Below, piece by piece: positions 42,884-53,171 of a stretch of 64,000 nucleotides of DNA (position 1 is its first letter; every line of letters begins with the position of its first letter). This DNA comes from Halomonas sp. SSL-5 (GTDB lineage Bacteria; Pseudomonadota; Gammaproteobacteria; Pseudomonadales; Halomonadaceae), in contig NZ_JAUYWF010000012.1 of assembly GCF_030708455.1 (NCBI RefSeq), positions 44,045 through 108,044 on the forward strand. The letters run 5' to 3'. The position numbers were made by a program, and so were the translations under genes. A model generated the notes under the pieces. It worked only from the letters and a program-made list of their open reading frames with translations. It was not told the DNA's origin and ran no database searches.

Positions 42884-43735
42884 ATGCCACCGATCAGCCT
42901 CAGCCGTGCCCGCCTGCCCGCCACCCTGGAGATCGAGGTCCTCGACGAATATGGCGACCCGCGCCGTCAGGCGATCGCCGCCGAGCGCCCGCTGACGCTC
43001 TACCTCAACAAGCGCGAGATCGTCACCCTGATGACCCTTGGCGCCGATCCCGAGGCTCTGGTGGTGGGTTACCTGCGCAATCAGGGCCTGCTCGAGCGAC
43101 GCGAGGATCTGGAGGCGGTGCATGTCGACTGGGAGGTGGAGGCCGCCGCGGTGGTCACCCGGCACCTGCCCGAGGACCTCGACGAGCGTCTGGGGCATCG
43201 CACCGTCACCACCGGCTGTGGCCAGGGCACGGTGTTCGGTCGCATCCTGGATGCCGTCCCCCAGCAGTCCCTGCCGGATACCCCGGTGCGCCAGTCGGTA
43301 CTCTATGCCCTGCTCGAGAATCTGGGCGCCCATAACGAGACCTACCGCAGCGCCGGGGCGGTGCACGGCTGCGCGCTGTGCCGCCAGGAGGCGGTGCTCG
43401 ACTTCGTGGAGGACGTGGGGCGTCACAATGCGGTGGATACCCTGGCGGGGCGCCAGTGGCTGGGGGAGAGCGAGACCGGAGGGGCGGATATCTTCTATAC
43501 CACCGGCCGGCTGACCTCGGAGATGGTGATCAAGGTGGCCCAGATGGGCATCGGGGTGCTGGTGTCCCGCTCCGGGGTGACCCAGAAGGGGGTGGAGCTG
43601 GCGGAGCGCTTCGGGGTCATGCTGGTAGCCCGGGCCAAGGGTCGCCATTTCCAGGCGATTCATGCCCACCGGCGCCTCGAGCTCGACGCCATCCCGCCCC
43701 GGCGCCCCGGTGACAGGCGGCGCGAGAAGGCCTGA
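42884..43735 (+). CDS. fdhD: Formate dehydrogenase accessory sulfurtransferase FdhD
   Basis: This is a 283-residue FdhD. The CxxC pair is C163/C166 in VHGCALCRQ, and EDVGRHNAVDTL and FYTTGRLTSEMVIKVAQMG are family motifs. FdhD carries sulfur from IscS to Moco, which formate dehydrogenase needs for activity. The ATG at 42884 has AGGAG ten bases upstream. Its presence beside a cysteine-type FdhA shows that sulfuration is not tied to selenocysteine. Confidence 0.93.
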   Translation: MPPISLSRARLPATLEIEVLDEYGDPRRQAIAAERPLTLYLNKREIVTLMTLGADPEALVVGYLRNQGLLERREDLEAVHVDWEVEAAAVVTRHLPEDLDERLGHRTVTTGCGQGTVFGRILDAVPQQSLPDTPVRQSVLYALLENLGAHNETYRSAGAVHGCALCRQEAVLDFVEDVGRHNAVDTLAGRQWLGESETGGADIFYTTGRLTSEMVIKVAQMGIGVLVSRSGVTQKGVELAERFGVMLVARAKGRHFQAIHAHRRLELDAIPPRRPGDRRREKA

Positions 43736-44368
43736 TCAGGCGGCTTCGCCGCGGGTACACACCGAGAGCACCACGGCATCCTCGCCGCTGGTCGAGACCA
43801 GCGCGTGGCCCATGGCGCTGTCGAAGTAGATGCTGTCACCGCTCTCCAGCCGCAGCGGTTCGTAGAACTCGGTATACAGCAGGACCTCGCCCTCCAGCAC
43901 CATCAGGAACTCCTCGCCGTCGTGGCGGACCCACTCGCTGAACTCCTCGAAGCGGCGAGCCCGCACGATGGTCTTGAAGGGAATCATGCGCTTCTGGGCC
44001 AGTTCGCAGCTGAGCAGTTCGTGCTCGTAGGTCGGCGTCGGGTGCAGCTCGCCATGGCCGCGCCGGGTCAGGTCGCGCCGGCCCGTGGTGCGCGCCTGCT
44101 GGCGAGGCGGCGAGAGCAGCTGGGGAAGGTCGATGCCCAGTCCGCCGATCAGCTTCTGAACCGCGGTGAAGGTGGGCGAGATCTGGTCGTTCTCGATCTT
44201 GGAGAGGGTCGATCGCGCCAGGCCGGTACGCTGGCTGACGTCTTCCAGTGTCCACTGGTTGGCCAGGCGGATCTCGCGCAGGCGTTCGCCGAGGCGCAGC
44301 GGCTCGACGAAGGGCTTGCGCCCGGAGGCGATGCGCAGGGCGGCATCCTGATCGTTGGTTGCTGTCAT
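43736..44368 (-). CDS. XRE-cupin transcriptional regulator
   Basis: This 210-residue protein has an N-terminal helix-turn-helix (LGERLREIRLANQWTLEDVSQRTGLARSTLSKIEN given in part; about 27-82) and a C-terminal cupin (about 125-205, with GEEFLMVLEGEVLLYTEFYEPLRLESGDSIYF in part). This two-domain design is common in regulators of amine, amino-acid or one-carbon metabolism. Its stop abuts the fdhD stop (TGATCA). Targets are unknown; the neighbouring HDAC-family gene or the fdh genes are candidates. Confidence 0.87.
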   Translation of the reverse strand: MTATNDQDAALRIASGRKPFVEPLRLGERLREIRLANQWTLEDVSQRTGLARSTLSKIENDQISPTFTAVQKLIGGLGIDLPQLLSPPRQQARTTGRRDLTRRGHGELHPTPTYEHELLSCELAQKRMIPFKTIVRARRFEEFSEWVRHDGEEFLMVLEGEVLLYTEFYEPLRLESGDSIYFDSAMGHALVSTSGEDAVVLSVCTRGEAA

Positions 44369-44533
44369 GGCGCGGGTTCACTATAGGAAACAGGTTTTCT
44401 TCAGCTTACCACGCCAGGCAGGCGACCATCAGCACCTCGATGCCAACGCCAGGGCCATCCCTGAGAGAGACTTCCCATATCCGGGAACCCGATTTATCGG
44501 CGCTAGCGTGTTATCGGGGCACGGAGGAGAGAA

Positions 44534-44570
44534 CCCGCTTGTCGCGGGATGTTTCCCGGGGTCAGGAAAC
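44534..44570. other. Two small hairpins at the 3' end of the HDAC-family gene
   Basis: CCCGC-TTGTC-GCGGG (44534-44548) and GTTTCC/GGAAAC (44551-44570, spanning the stop codon) are inverted repeats in the 193-bp gap between the XRE-cupin and HDAC-family genes. There is no T-run. The rest of the gap shows nothing recognisable. Confidence 0.3.
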
Positions 44571-45506
44571 GCCGTCGCCGTAGGGCAGTCCCAGCAGCGC
44601 CTTGACGTGGGCGTCCACGCAGCGCCCCAGCGATTCCAGGTGATAGCCGCCCTCGAGCACCGATACCAGCCGTCCATCGGCATAAAGCTCGGCGATCTCC
44701 AGGGCCATATGGGTCACCCAGTGGAAGTCCTCGTCCTCCAGGCAGAGCTCGGCCATCTCGTCTTCGCGGTGGGCGTCGAAGCCCGAGGAGAGCAGCACCA
44801 GTTCGGGCTTGAAACGATGCAGGGCGGGCAGCCAGTCATCCTCGATCGCCTTGCGGAAGGCGGCGCTGTCGGTGCCGGCGGAGAGCGGCGTGTTGACCAC
44901 GTTCTGCCATTCGCTGCGCAGGTAACGCCAGGGATAGAACGGGAACTGGAAGCTGGTACAGACCAGCACCTCGGGGTCGTCCTTGAAGATGTCGATGGTG
45001 CCGTTGCACTGGTGGACATCGAAATCGAGGATGGCGATGCGCCGCGCGCCGTACTTCTTGCGGGCGTGGGCGGCGCCCACCGCGACATTGTTGTAGAAGC
45101 AGAAGCCCATGGCATCGGTGGCCTCGGCGTGATGGCCGGGTGGGCGCACCGCGCAGAAGACGTTGTCGGCCTGATGGCGATATACCTGGTCGACGCCGCG
45201 GATCACCGCCCCGGCGGCGACACGGGCCGCCTTGAGGCTGTCGGGGTTCATCATGGTGTCACTGTCGAGGGTGACGATCCCCTGCTCCGGCACGCACTTG
45301 TCCAGGGCGCGCAGGTGGCGAACCGGATGGACCAGGGCGAGCTCCTCCTCGGTGGCCGGACGCGCCTCCGACTGCATGGTCTGCTGCAGGGTGCCCGACA
45401 GGGACAGGCGGGCCCGGATCGCCTCCAGGCGCAAGGGACACTCCGGGTGTTCCGGCCCCATATGGTGGAGGTGGCAGTCGGGATGGGTGATGTAACCGGT
45501 GATCAT
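44562..45506 (-). CDS. HDAC-family (acetylpolyamine/lysine) deacetylase
   Basis: This 314-residue zinc hydrolase of the arginase/deacetylase fold has H125-H126 (RPPGHHAE) and zinc ligands D163 and H165 (DFDVHQCNGT) and D244 (SGFDAH). The catalytic Tyr lies in EGGYH. After the zinc His the usual HG is QC here. Family members deacetylate lysines, polyamines or amides. The ATG at 45504-45506 follows GGAGAG and starts at the conserved region. It is divergent from the Pat-like acetyltransferase gene. Confidence 0.87.
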   Translation of the reverse strand: MITGYITHPDCHLHHMGPEHPECPLRLEAIRARLSLSGTLQQTMQSEARPATEEELALVHPVRHLRALDKCVPEQGIVTLDSDTMMNPDSLKAARVAAGAVIRGVDQVYRHQADNVFCAVRPPGHHAEATDAMGFCFYNNVAVGAAHARKKYGARRIAILDFDVHQCNGTIDIFKDDPEVLVCTSFQFPFYPWRYLRSEWQNVVNTPLSAGTDSAAFRKAIEDDWLPALHRFKPELVLLSSGFDAHREDEMAELCLEDEDFHWVTHMALEIAELYADGRLVSVLEGGYHLESLGRCVDAHVKALLGLPYGDGVS

Positions 45507-45551
45507 GGCGCTCTCCGTGCTGACTGGGGTCACTTTACTTGGGCCAAGCCC

Positions 45552-45581
45552 TTGCCAGACAGTGTCAATAGGTCGTACACA
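45552..45581 (+). promoter_or_regulatory. Possible promoter of the Pat-like gene
   Basis: TTGCCA (45552-45557) and TACACA (45576-45581) form a plausible -35/-10 pair with an 18-bp spacer, 40 bp upstream of the TTG start. The match is moderate. Confidence 0.35.
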
Positions 45582-45621
45582 GTAGGCAGTCACTTCATGC
45601 GTCAACAGCCGGGAGATCGCC

Positions 45622-48369
45622 TTGAGCACCCGTTTCCTCCGCCACTTCTTCGAACCTCGCACCATCGCCGTGATCGGCGCCTCGGAAAAGTCGGAATCCC
45701 TGGGGGGCATCGTCATCCGTAATCTGCTGGAAGGGGAGTTTCCCGGCACCATCTGGGCGGTGAACCCCAAGGGCTACAGCAGCGTGCACGGCCAGCCGGC
45801 CTTCTCCCGTGTCTCCCAGCTCCCCGAGGTGCCCGACCTCGCGGTGATCTGCTCGCCGGTCGAGACGGTGCCGGGCCGCATCGCCAGGCTGGGCGGCTAC
45901 GGCTGCCGTGCCGCCCTGGTGCTCTCCGGCGGCTCCCACCTCGACGAGGAGCGCCATGGCAAGGCCTCGATCCGCAGCCGCATGCTGGAGGCCGCCCGCG
46001 CCTCCGGCATCCGGGTGCTGGGTCCCGAGTGCATGGGGCTGATCGTCCCCGGACGGCGTCTCAATGCCTCCTATGCCAATCAGGTCATCAAGCGCGGCAA
46101 GGTCGCCTATCTCGGTCAGTCGGGCATGCTGGGCACGGCGATGATCGACTGGGCGGCGGGGCGCGGGGTGGGCTTCTCCCACCTGATCACCCTGGGCGAC
46201 AGCGTCGACGTGATGCTTCCCGACCTGCTGGACTACATCAACCAGTACTCGCCGACCCAGGCGATCCTGCTGCATCTCGAGAAGGTGATGGATGCCCAGC
46301 ACTTCATGACCGCGCTGCGCGACGCCTCACGCAACCGCCTGGTGCTGGCGATCAAGAGCGGGCGCACCCCCGAGTCCGACCTCACCGGGCTACCGCCGAC
46401 CCCGGGGATCGCCAACCGCGACCAGCTGTTCGATGCCGCCTTCTCCCGGGCCGGCGTGGTGCGCGTGCATGACTCCGACGAGCTGTTCGACGCCCTGATG
46501 ACCCTGTCGCGCATGAAGCCCCTGCGCGGTGATCGACTGGCCATCGTCTCCAACGGCCTGGGGCCGGCGATGCTGGCCATCGACAAGCTGATCAATGCCG
46601 GCGGCAAGCTGGCGGACTTCAGCGAGGAGACGCGTCACGCCCTGCGTAGTGGCGGCCTGGACATCAGCAAGCCCGGCGAGAACCCCGTCGACCTGGGTGG
46701 CAACGCCACGCCGGAGATGATGGTGGATGCGCTGGAGATCGTCGCCGCGGACCCCGGCGTCGATGCGGTGCTGGTGGTGCATGCCCCCACTCGTCTGGCG
46801 CCTTCCAAGGTGACCGCCCAGGCGTTGGTGGCCAACCGCAAGCGCTTCCGCCGCAACTTGTTGACCAGTTTCATGGGGCTCGAAGAGGCCTTGTCGGCGC
46901 GCCACGAGTGTAGCCTGGCGGAGATTCCCACCTATGTATCACCCGAGCAGGCGGTGAAGGCCTTCATGCACATGGTGAACTATCAGCGGGTCCAGGCACT
47001 GCTGCAGGAGACCCCGCCGAGCCTGCCGTTTTCCACCACCCGCGAGATCCGTGTCCGCTGCCGCAAGCTGATCGAGGCGGTCAAGGCCGAGGGCCGCGAG
47101 ACGCTGACCCACTCCGAGACCGCCCAGGTGCTGGAGGCCTACGGCATTCCCGTGGCACCGCGCCGCTATGTGGCGACGGCCGAAGAGGGTGCCGCGGCGG
47201 CGGAGGCGTTCGAGGGCAGCATGGCACTGAAGGTGATCCACGAGGGCAACTGCCGACCGTTCCGCTACCGCAAGCATCCTCACCGTCTCTCCGCCGGCCT
47301 GCTCCAGGACCTGAAGACGCCGCAGCAGGTGGCGGAAGGTGTCGAGCTGCTGGGGGAGAAGATCGCCGAGAAGTACCCCGCCTTCGAGGTGCGCGAGTAT
47401 TGCCTGCAGCCCATGCAGCGCGGCAAGCACTCCATGCAGGTATGCGCCGGGATCACCCGCGACCCGGTGTTCGGCCCCGTGGTGGTGTTCGGCATCGGCG
47501 GCTACAAGGTCAATATCCTGGCCGACCGCCAGGTGGCGCTGCCGCCGCTCAACATGCGCCTGGCCGAGGATACGGTGGAGCACACCCATGTGGCGCGCCT
47601 GATCCACGAGCACTCCAGCGATCCGCGCCGCGATATCGATCGGCTCTGCCAGCTGCTGGTCAAGTTGTCACAGATGGCCAGCGACCTGCTCGAGCTGCGC
47701 GGCCTGGAGATCAACCCGCTGTTGCTCAACCGCGATGACATGGTGGCAGTGGACTTCGCCATGGACCTCGGCCTGCCGGCGCGCTTCGCGATAATGCCCT
47801 ATCCCGAGGAGCTCAGGGAGTGGCTCACGCTCAAGAACGGCTGGAAGGTCGAGGTGCGGCCGATCCGCGCCGAGGATGCGCCGCTTATTACCAGTTTCCA
47901 CGGCCAGCTCTCCGAGGAAAGCATCCGCTTCCGCTATTTCCACAACAAGGCGGACCTGACCCAGCGTGACCTGTCGATGCTCTCGCATATCAACTACGAC
48001 CGGCAGATGGCCTTTATCGCCGAGCACCTGCTGGAGGATGGCAGCAAGGAGATGCTGGGCGTGGTCAGGGTCTGGAACGACCCCGACAATATTCGTACCG
48101 AGTTCTCGGTCATCATTCGCGACGACCTGCAGGGCCTGGGTATCGGCAGCCTGCTGATGAACAAGATGATCAATTACTGCAAGAGCGTCGGCACCCTGGA
48201 GATGATCGGCAAGATCATGGTCGACAATCACCCCATGCGCGCGCTGATGAAGCATCTGGGCTTCAAGCAGCGCTACAACATGGAGGAGCAGGTGGTGGAC
48301 GCGGTGCTGCGCCTCAATGAACCGGACAGCGACTGGCAGCGGCACCGCCTGGAGAGCCTGCCCGACTGA
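45622..48369 (+). CDS. Pat/YfiQ-type protein lysine acetyltransferase (ACD domain plus GNAT)
   Basis: This 915-residue protein has an N-terminal NDP-forming acyl-CoA synthetase-like part: a CoA-binding fold from about 10 (TIAVIGASEKSESLGG), succinyl-CoA-ligase-like domains to about 460, and ATP-grasp at about 495-710. A C-terminal GNAT acetyltransferase follows (about 745-890, with IIRDDLQGLGIGSLLMNKMI). The order matches E. coli PatZ/YfiQ and Salmonella Pat, which acetylate and inactivate acyl-CoA synthetases. PrpE and Acs are known Pat targets. The start is TTG with GGGAG eight bases upstream; no in-frame ATG fits. Confidence 0.9.
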   Translation: MSTRFLRHFFEPRTIAVIGASEKSESLGGIVIRNLLEGEFPGTIWAVNPKGYSSVHGQPAFSRVSQLPEVPDLAVICSPVETVPGRIARLGGYGCRAALVLSGGSHLDEERHGKASIRSRMLEAARASGIRVLGPECMGLIVPGRRLNASYANQVIKRGKVAYLGQSGMLGTAMIDWAAGRGVGFSHLITLGDSVDVMLPDLLDYINQYSPTQAILLHLEKVMDAQHFMTALRDASRNRLVLAIKSGRTPESDLTGLPPTPGIANRDQLFDAAFSRAGVVRVHDSDELFDALMTLSRMKPLRGDRLAIVSNGLGPAMLAIDKLINAGGKLADFSEETRHALRSGGLDISKPGENPVDLGGNATPEMMVDALEIVAADPGVDAVLVVHAPTRLAPSKVTAQALVANRKRFRRNLLTSFMGLEEALSARHECSLAEIPTYVSPEQAVKAFMHMVNYQRVQALLQETPPSLPFSTTREIRVRCRKLIEAVKAEGRETLTHSETAQVLEAYGIPVAPRRYVATAEEGAAAAEAFEGSMALKVIHEGNCRPFRYRKHPHRLSAGLLQDLKTPQQVAEGVELLGEKIAEKYPAFEVREYCLQPMQRGKHSMQVCAGITRDPVFGPVVVFGIGGYKVNILADRQVALPPLNMRLAEDTVEHTHVARLIHEHSSDPRRDIDRLCQLLVKLSQMASDLLELRGLEINPLLLNRDDMVAVDFAMDLGLPARFAIMPYPEELREWLTLKNGWKVEVRPIRAEDAPLITSFHGQLSEESIRFRYFHNKADLTQRDLSMLSHINYDRQMAFIAEHLLEDGSKEMLGVVRVWNDPDNIRTEFSVIIRDDLQGLGIGSLLMNKMINYCKSVGTLEMIGKIMVDNHPMRALMKHLGFKQRYNMEEQVVDAVLRLNEPDSDWQRHRLESLPD

Positions 48370-48435
48370 GGGCAGGCCCTTGCCGCTTTGGGGGCAAACC
48401 CCGGCGGCCTCGACAAGGGTTGAGGCAGGGACGCC

Positions 48436-49077
48436 TCAGGGTGCCAGGCGGAAGTGGTGCCAGTCGGCGTCGCGGCGCTCGAAGCGGATACGGTCGTGGA
48501 GGCGGCTGGGCTGGCCCTGCCAGAACTCCACCATCTCGGGGATGACGCGGTAGCCACCCCAATGCACCGGGCGCGGGATCTGTTGTCCCTCGTAGGCTCG
48601 CTCGAAGCGTGCCTGACGCTCCTCGATCCAGGTGCGATCCGGAATCACCACGCTCTGGGTGGCGATCCAGGCGCCGAGCTGGCTGGCCCGCGGACGACTG
48701 GCGAAGTAGTCGTCGGACTCCTGCTCGCTGACCTGCTCGACGCGCCCCTCGATGCGCACCTGGCGTGACAGCGATGGCCACCAGAAGGTCAGGGCGGCGT
48801 GGGGAACATTGTTCAGCTCGCTGCCCTTGTGGCTGTGATAGTTGGTATAGAAGACGAAACCCTGGTCATCGATGCCCTTGAGCAGCACCACGCGGGCGTG
48901 GGGACGCCCCTGGCTGTCCACGGTAGCCAGGGTCATGGCGTTGCCGTCGAGGCCCTCGTTCTCCAGCGCCAGGGTCAACCACTCCTCGAACAGCGGCATG
49001 GGGTCATCGGTAACCTGGGCCTCATCGAGCTGGCCGCCTTCGTAGTCGCGGCGGATATCGGCAATATTGCGTGTCAT
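48436..49077 (-). CDS. pdxH: Pyridoxamine/pyridoxine 5'-phosphate oxidase
   Basis: This 213-residue FMN flavoprotein makes pyridoxal 5'-phosphate. RPHARVVLLKGIDDQGFVFYTNY, SRQVRIEGRVEQVS and the C-terminal RDADWHHFRLAP, in the form RL(A)P at the end, are PdxH signatures. Length matches the family. The PLP it makes serves MetY, encoded in this window. The gap after the Pat-like gene (48370-48435) holds overlapping GCCTC/GAGGC inverted repeats but no clear terminator. Confidence 0.93.
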   Translation of the reverse strand: MTRNIADIRRDYEGGQLDEAQVTDDPMPLFEEWLTLALENEGLDGNAMTLATVDSQGRPHARVVLLKGIDDQGFVFYTNYHSHKGSELNNVPHAALTFWWPSLSRQVRIEGRVEQVSEQESDDYFASRPRASQLGAWIATQSVVIPDRTWIEERQARFERAYEGQQIPRPVHWGGYRVIPEMVEFWQGQPSRLHDRIRFERRDADWHHFRLAP

Positions 49078-49197
49078 CGTGCTGAGCTCTCCTGAAATCT
49101 CTGTGCATGTTCGCCGCTTCGAAGACGCAGCTCAACACCTGTTTTGCAGCGCGGCAACATTTTCTGGCGCTATGCATAGTGTCGAGCCGAGGTGTTC

Positions 49198-49545
49198 TCA
49201 CCCCATCCAGCCCAGCTGCACCATGGCCATATAGGCACCGGTGCCGCCGATGATCGACAGCAGGGCGTTGCGCCGCCACAGATGCAGGAGGGCGACGATC
49301 AGCGCGGCCGCCATCATCGGCCAGCCGGTGGCGCCGGCGTTGAGCCGGCCATCGAGCAACGGACGAAAGTCGCGCAGTGCATAGATCACCAGGATCATCA
49401 TCACCGTGGGGGGCAGGTAGCGCCCCAGATGCAGGATCAAGGGGTGGTCGGCATGCTTCGCCAGGGCCACGAAGGGGATGACCCGGGTGGCGAAGGTCGC
49501 CAGGGCGCAGACGCCGATGAACAGCAGCAGTGACAGGGTGCTCAT
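49198..49545 (-). CDS. azlD: AzlD-type branched-chain amino acid exporter subunit
   Basis: This 115-residue membrane protein has four helices: FIGVCALATFATRVIPFVAL, YLPPTVMMILVIYAL, a WPMMAAALIVALLHLW segment and a C-terminal one. AzlD partners with AzlC in amino-acid export (YgaH/YgaZ in E. coli for valine). The ATG at 49543-49545 overlaps the azlC stop (ATGA). A longer upstream form was rejected because it lies inside azlC. Confidence 0.88.
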   Translation of the reverse strand: MSTLSLLLFIGVCALATFATRVIPFVALAKHADHPLILHLGRYLPPTVMMILVIYALRDFRPLLDGRLNAGATGWPMMAAALIVALLHLWRRNALLSIIGGTGAYMAMVQLGWMG

Positions 49546-50237
49546 GCGTTGGCCTCCCGGCGCTGGACGTGACGATAATGCAGCAGCAGGATCAGGCTGG
49601 CCGCGCCGATGGCGCCCAGCAGCAGGTGGCGGTCCGGCAGCAGCAGCAGGGCACCCAGACCGGTCATCATGGCGATGGCAAAGGGCAACCAGCGGCGCAG
49701 TCGGCGGGCCTGCTCGAGGGTGAGCACGATGAATAGCGCCGTGAGGGCGAACTCGATGCCGCGGCTGTCGAAGGCCAGGGTGCTGCCGGCGAGGACCCCC
49801 GCGATGGAGCCCAGCACCCACCAGGCCTGGTTGAGCAGGCTGACCCGGAAGGCCAGGGCCTGGTCACCGGCGCGCTCGGCGGGCAGGGTGGTGATCAGCG
49901 AATAGGTTTCGTCGGTGAGGGCGAAGATCAGATAGGGCTTGCGCCAGCCGGCCCCCTGGAAACGCTTCAGCAGCGAGAGCCCGTAGAAGAGGTGGCGGGA
50001 ATTGAGCATCAGGGTCGCCACCGCCAGCTCCATCAGTCCGGCGCCGGCGGCGAGCAGGGCCACGGCGAGAAACTGTCCCGCACCGGCATAGATCACCAGG
50101 GACATCATTACCGCCGCCCACCAGGGTACCCCGACCTCCACGGCGAGGATCCCGTAGGCGGCCCCCAGCGGCAGGTAGCCAAACATCACCGGCAGGGTGA
50201 GCTTCCCGGCTTCCTTCCAGGCGTATGGTAGTGACAC
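49542..50237 (-). CDS. azlC: AzlC-type branched-chain amino acid exporter subunit
   Basis: This 231-residue inner-membrane protein of the AzlC/YgaZ family is recognised by LPVMFGYLPLGAAYGILAVE, YAGAGQFLAVALL, NSRHLFYGLSL and FALTDETYSL. Together with AzlD it forms an amino-acid exporter. It is the first gene of a two-gene operon and divergent from the cytochrome b gene. Confidence 0.9.
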   Translation of the reverse strand: MSLPYAWKEAGKLTLPVMFGYLPLGAAYGILAVEVGVPWWAAVMMSLVIYAGAGQFLAVALLAAGAGLMELAVATLMLNSRHLFYGLSLLKRFQGAGWRKPYLIFALTDETYSLITTLPAERAGDQALAFRVSLLNQAWWVLGSIAGVLAGSTLAFDSRGIEFALTALFIVLTLEQARRLRRWLPFAIAMMTGLGALLLLPDRHLLLGAIGAASLILLLHYRHVQRREANA

Positions 50238-50361
50238 GGTGATAGACTCCTTACCGTCGATGGGCTGACGCGGTGGTCAGCGGCGGCAGCCATGATAAGA
50301 CAGATCCACTGACTTGGCAGCTCTTGGCAAGATGCTCGTCTGATAAATGCAAGGAGGCAAG

Positions 50362-51045
50362 ATGACTCGACTGCTGGTATGGGATATTCCGGTTCGTCTC
50401 TTCCACTGGTCCCTGGTGGCCCTAGTGGGCCTCTCCTTCTACACCATGAAGACCGAGGGCGCCCCCTTCGCCTTTCCGGTCGAGATCCATGCCCGCTCGG
50501 GCTACCTGCTGCTGGGGCTGTTGCTGTTCCGTTGGCTCTGGGGCCTGCTGGGCAGCCGCCATGCCCGCTTCTCAAGCTTCCTGCGCTCTCCCGGCTGCAC
50601 GATTGACTATGGCCGGCGACTGCTCGGCGGACGGCCCCCCGCCTTCGCTGGGCACAATCCCCTGGGGGGCGTCATGGTCCTGGTGATGCTGCTGTCGCTG
50701 TCGTTCCAGGCGGTAAGCGGCCTGTTCATGACCGACGATATCTTCTTCAGCGCGCCGCTGAACGGCTGGGTGGGCGACGATGCCGTCGCGTTCTTCCAGT
50801 CATTCCATCACCTCAACGCCAACCTGCTGGTGGTGTTGATCGCCGGCCACCTGTTGGCCCTGGTGGTACACCGCGTGAAGGGAGAACGGTTGGTGGGTGC
50901 CATGTTCACCGGGCGTAAGGCGCTGGAGCGGCGCCCCGAGGACGAGCCTGATGCCGGCCTCAAAAGCCGTGTGGCGAGCCTCTGGTTGGCCCTGGCACTG
51001 GGCGCACTCAGTGCCTTGCCGGTCATCTGGCTGTGGCACGCCTGA
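50362..51045 (+). CDS. Cytochrome b561-type membrane protein
   Basis: This 227-residue membrane protein has four or five helices. Likely haem-ligand histidines are in VRLFHWSLVALVGL, EIHARSGYLLLG, FQSFHHLNANLLV and AGHLLALVVH. Such proteins pass electrons between the quinone pool and periplasmic c-type cytochromes. A strong AAGGAGG lies five bases before the ATG at 50362. It converges on the cytochrome c' gene, which may encode its redox partner. Confidence 0.87.
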   Translation: MTRLLVWDIPVRLFHWSLVALVGLSFYTMKTEGAPFAFPVEIHARSGYLLLGLLLFRWLWGLLGSRHARFSSFLRSPGCTIDYGRRLLGGRPPAFAGHNPLGGVMVLVMLLSLSFQAVSGLFMTDDIFFSAPLNGWVGDDAVAFFQSFHHLNANLLVVLIAGHLLALVVHRVKGERLVGAMFTGRKALERRPEDEPDAGLKSRVASLWLALALGALSALPVIWLWHA

Positions 51046-51070
51046 GCAAGCGTGGCGTGGCAACAATGGA

Positions 51071-51101
51071 CGATGGGGCGGCCCTGCAGGTCGCCCCATC
51101 G
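51071..51101. terminator. Stem-loop between convergent cytochrome genes
   Basis: CGATGGGGCG/CGCCCCATCG forms a perfect 10-bp stem with an 11-base loop that can pair further (CC/GG). It lies between two convergent genes and may end both transcripts. It lacks a T-run. Confidence 0.55.
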
Positions 51102-51132
51102 CGGTCAGGTCGAGAATTGCCAGCGGGGGCGG

Positions 51133-51606
51133 TTACTCGGCGCGGAAGTCGTCGTGACACCCCTTGCAGCTGTTGCCCACGGCACCGACCTGGCGGCGCA
51201 AGGCGCTGAACTCCTCGTCATCATCGACCATCCGGGCCAGGGTGGCGACCTCCTGCTTCAAGGTCTCCTGCTTCTCCTCGAAGCCTGACCAATCGTCACC
51301 GATCTTGGCCAGGGCATCGGTCTCGGCGGTGTGGTCATCACCCCGCAGGGTGCCTTCCATGAAGCCTTCCCAGGGCAGATGGGCAACGGACGCCAGGTTG
51401 CGTGCTCGGGTGGCGAACTCTTCCTCGTCATAGTCGATATCGCCCTGGGCCATGTCGCCCATGGGGCCGAGCTGCCAGGCCATGACGCGCAGGGCCGACT
51501 GGCGATACTCGATGGCATCCTCGGGCTCGGCGGCCTGGGCGGCCAGCGGCAGCATGAGGGCGGCGGAGAGGCCCAGGCTGAGCAGGGGGCGGAGGGTCAC
51601 GGTCAT
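51133..51606 (-). CDS. Cytochrome c' (class II)
   Basis: This 157-residue periplasmic protein has a signal peptide cut after AQAA and a four-helix body. The haem-binding CKGCH is at the C-terminus (SCKGCHDDFRAE), the class II cytochrome layout. RQSALRVMAWQLGPMGDMA is the typical first helix. Cytochromes c' bind NO and other gases. The ATG at 51604-51606 follows AAAGGAG; a GTG just before it is less likely. Confidence 0.92.
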   Translation of the reverse strand: MTVTLRPLLSLGLSAALMLPLAAQAAEPEDAIEYRQSALRVMAWQLGPMGDMAQGDIDYDEEEFATRARNLASVAHLPWEGFMEGTLRGDDHTAETDALAKIGDDWSGFEEKQETLKQEVATLARMVDDDEEFSALRRQVGAVGNSCKGCHDDFRAE

Positions 51607-51684
51607 CACGAACTCCTTTCGTCGGCTTGTCGGTATGAGGCTTGATACACATCAAGCCGCCATCAAGCCTAGCGCCCCGGCGGC

Positions 51685-53103
<1,419 letters not shown>

Positions 53104-53171
53104 GCGGGCTCCTCGACCGTGAAGGCCATGTCGTGTGGTTCGCGGCATTGTAGCAAGGGCCACGAGTTGGC

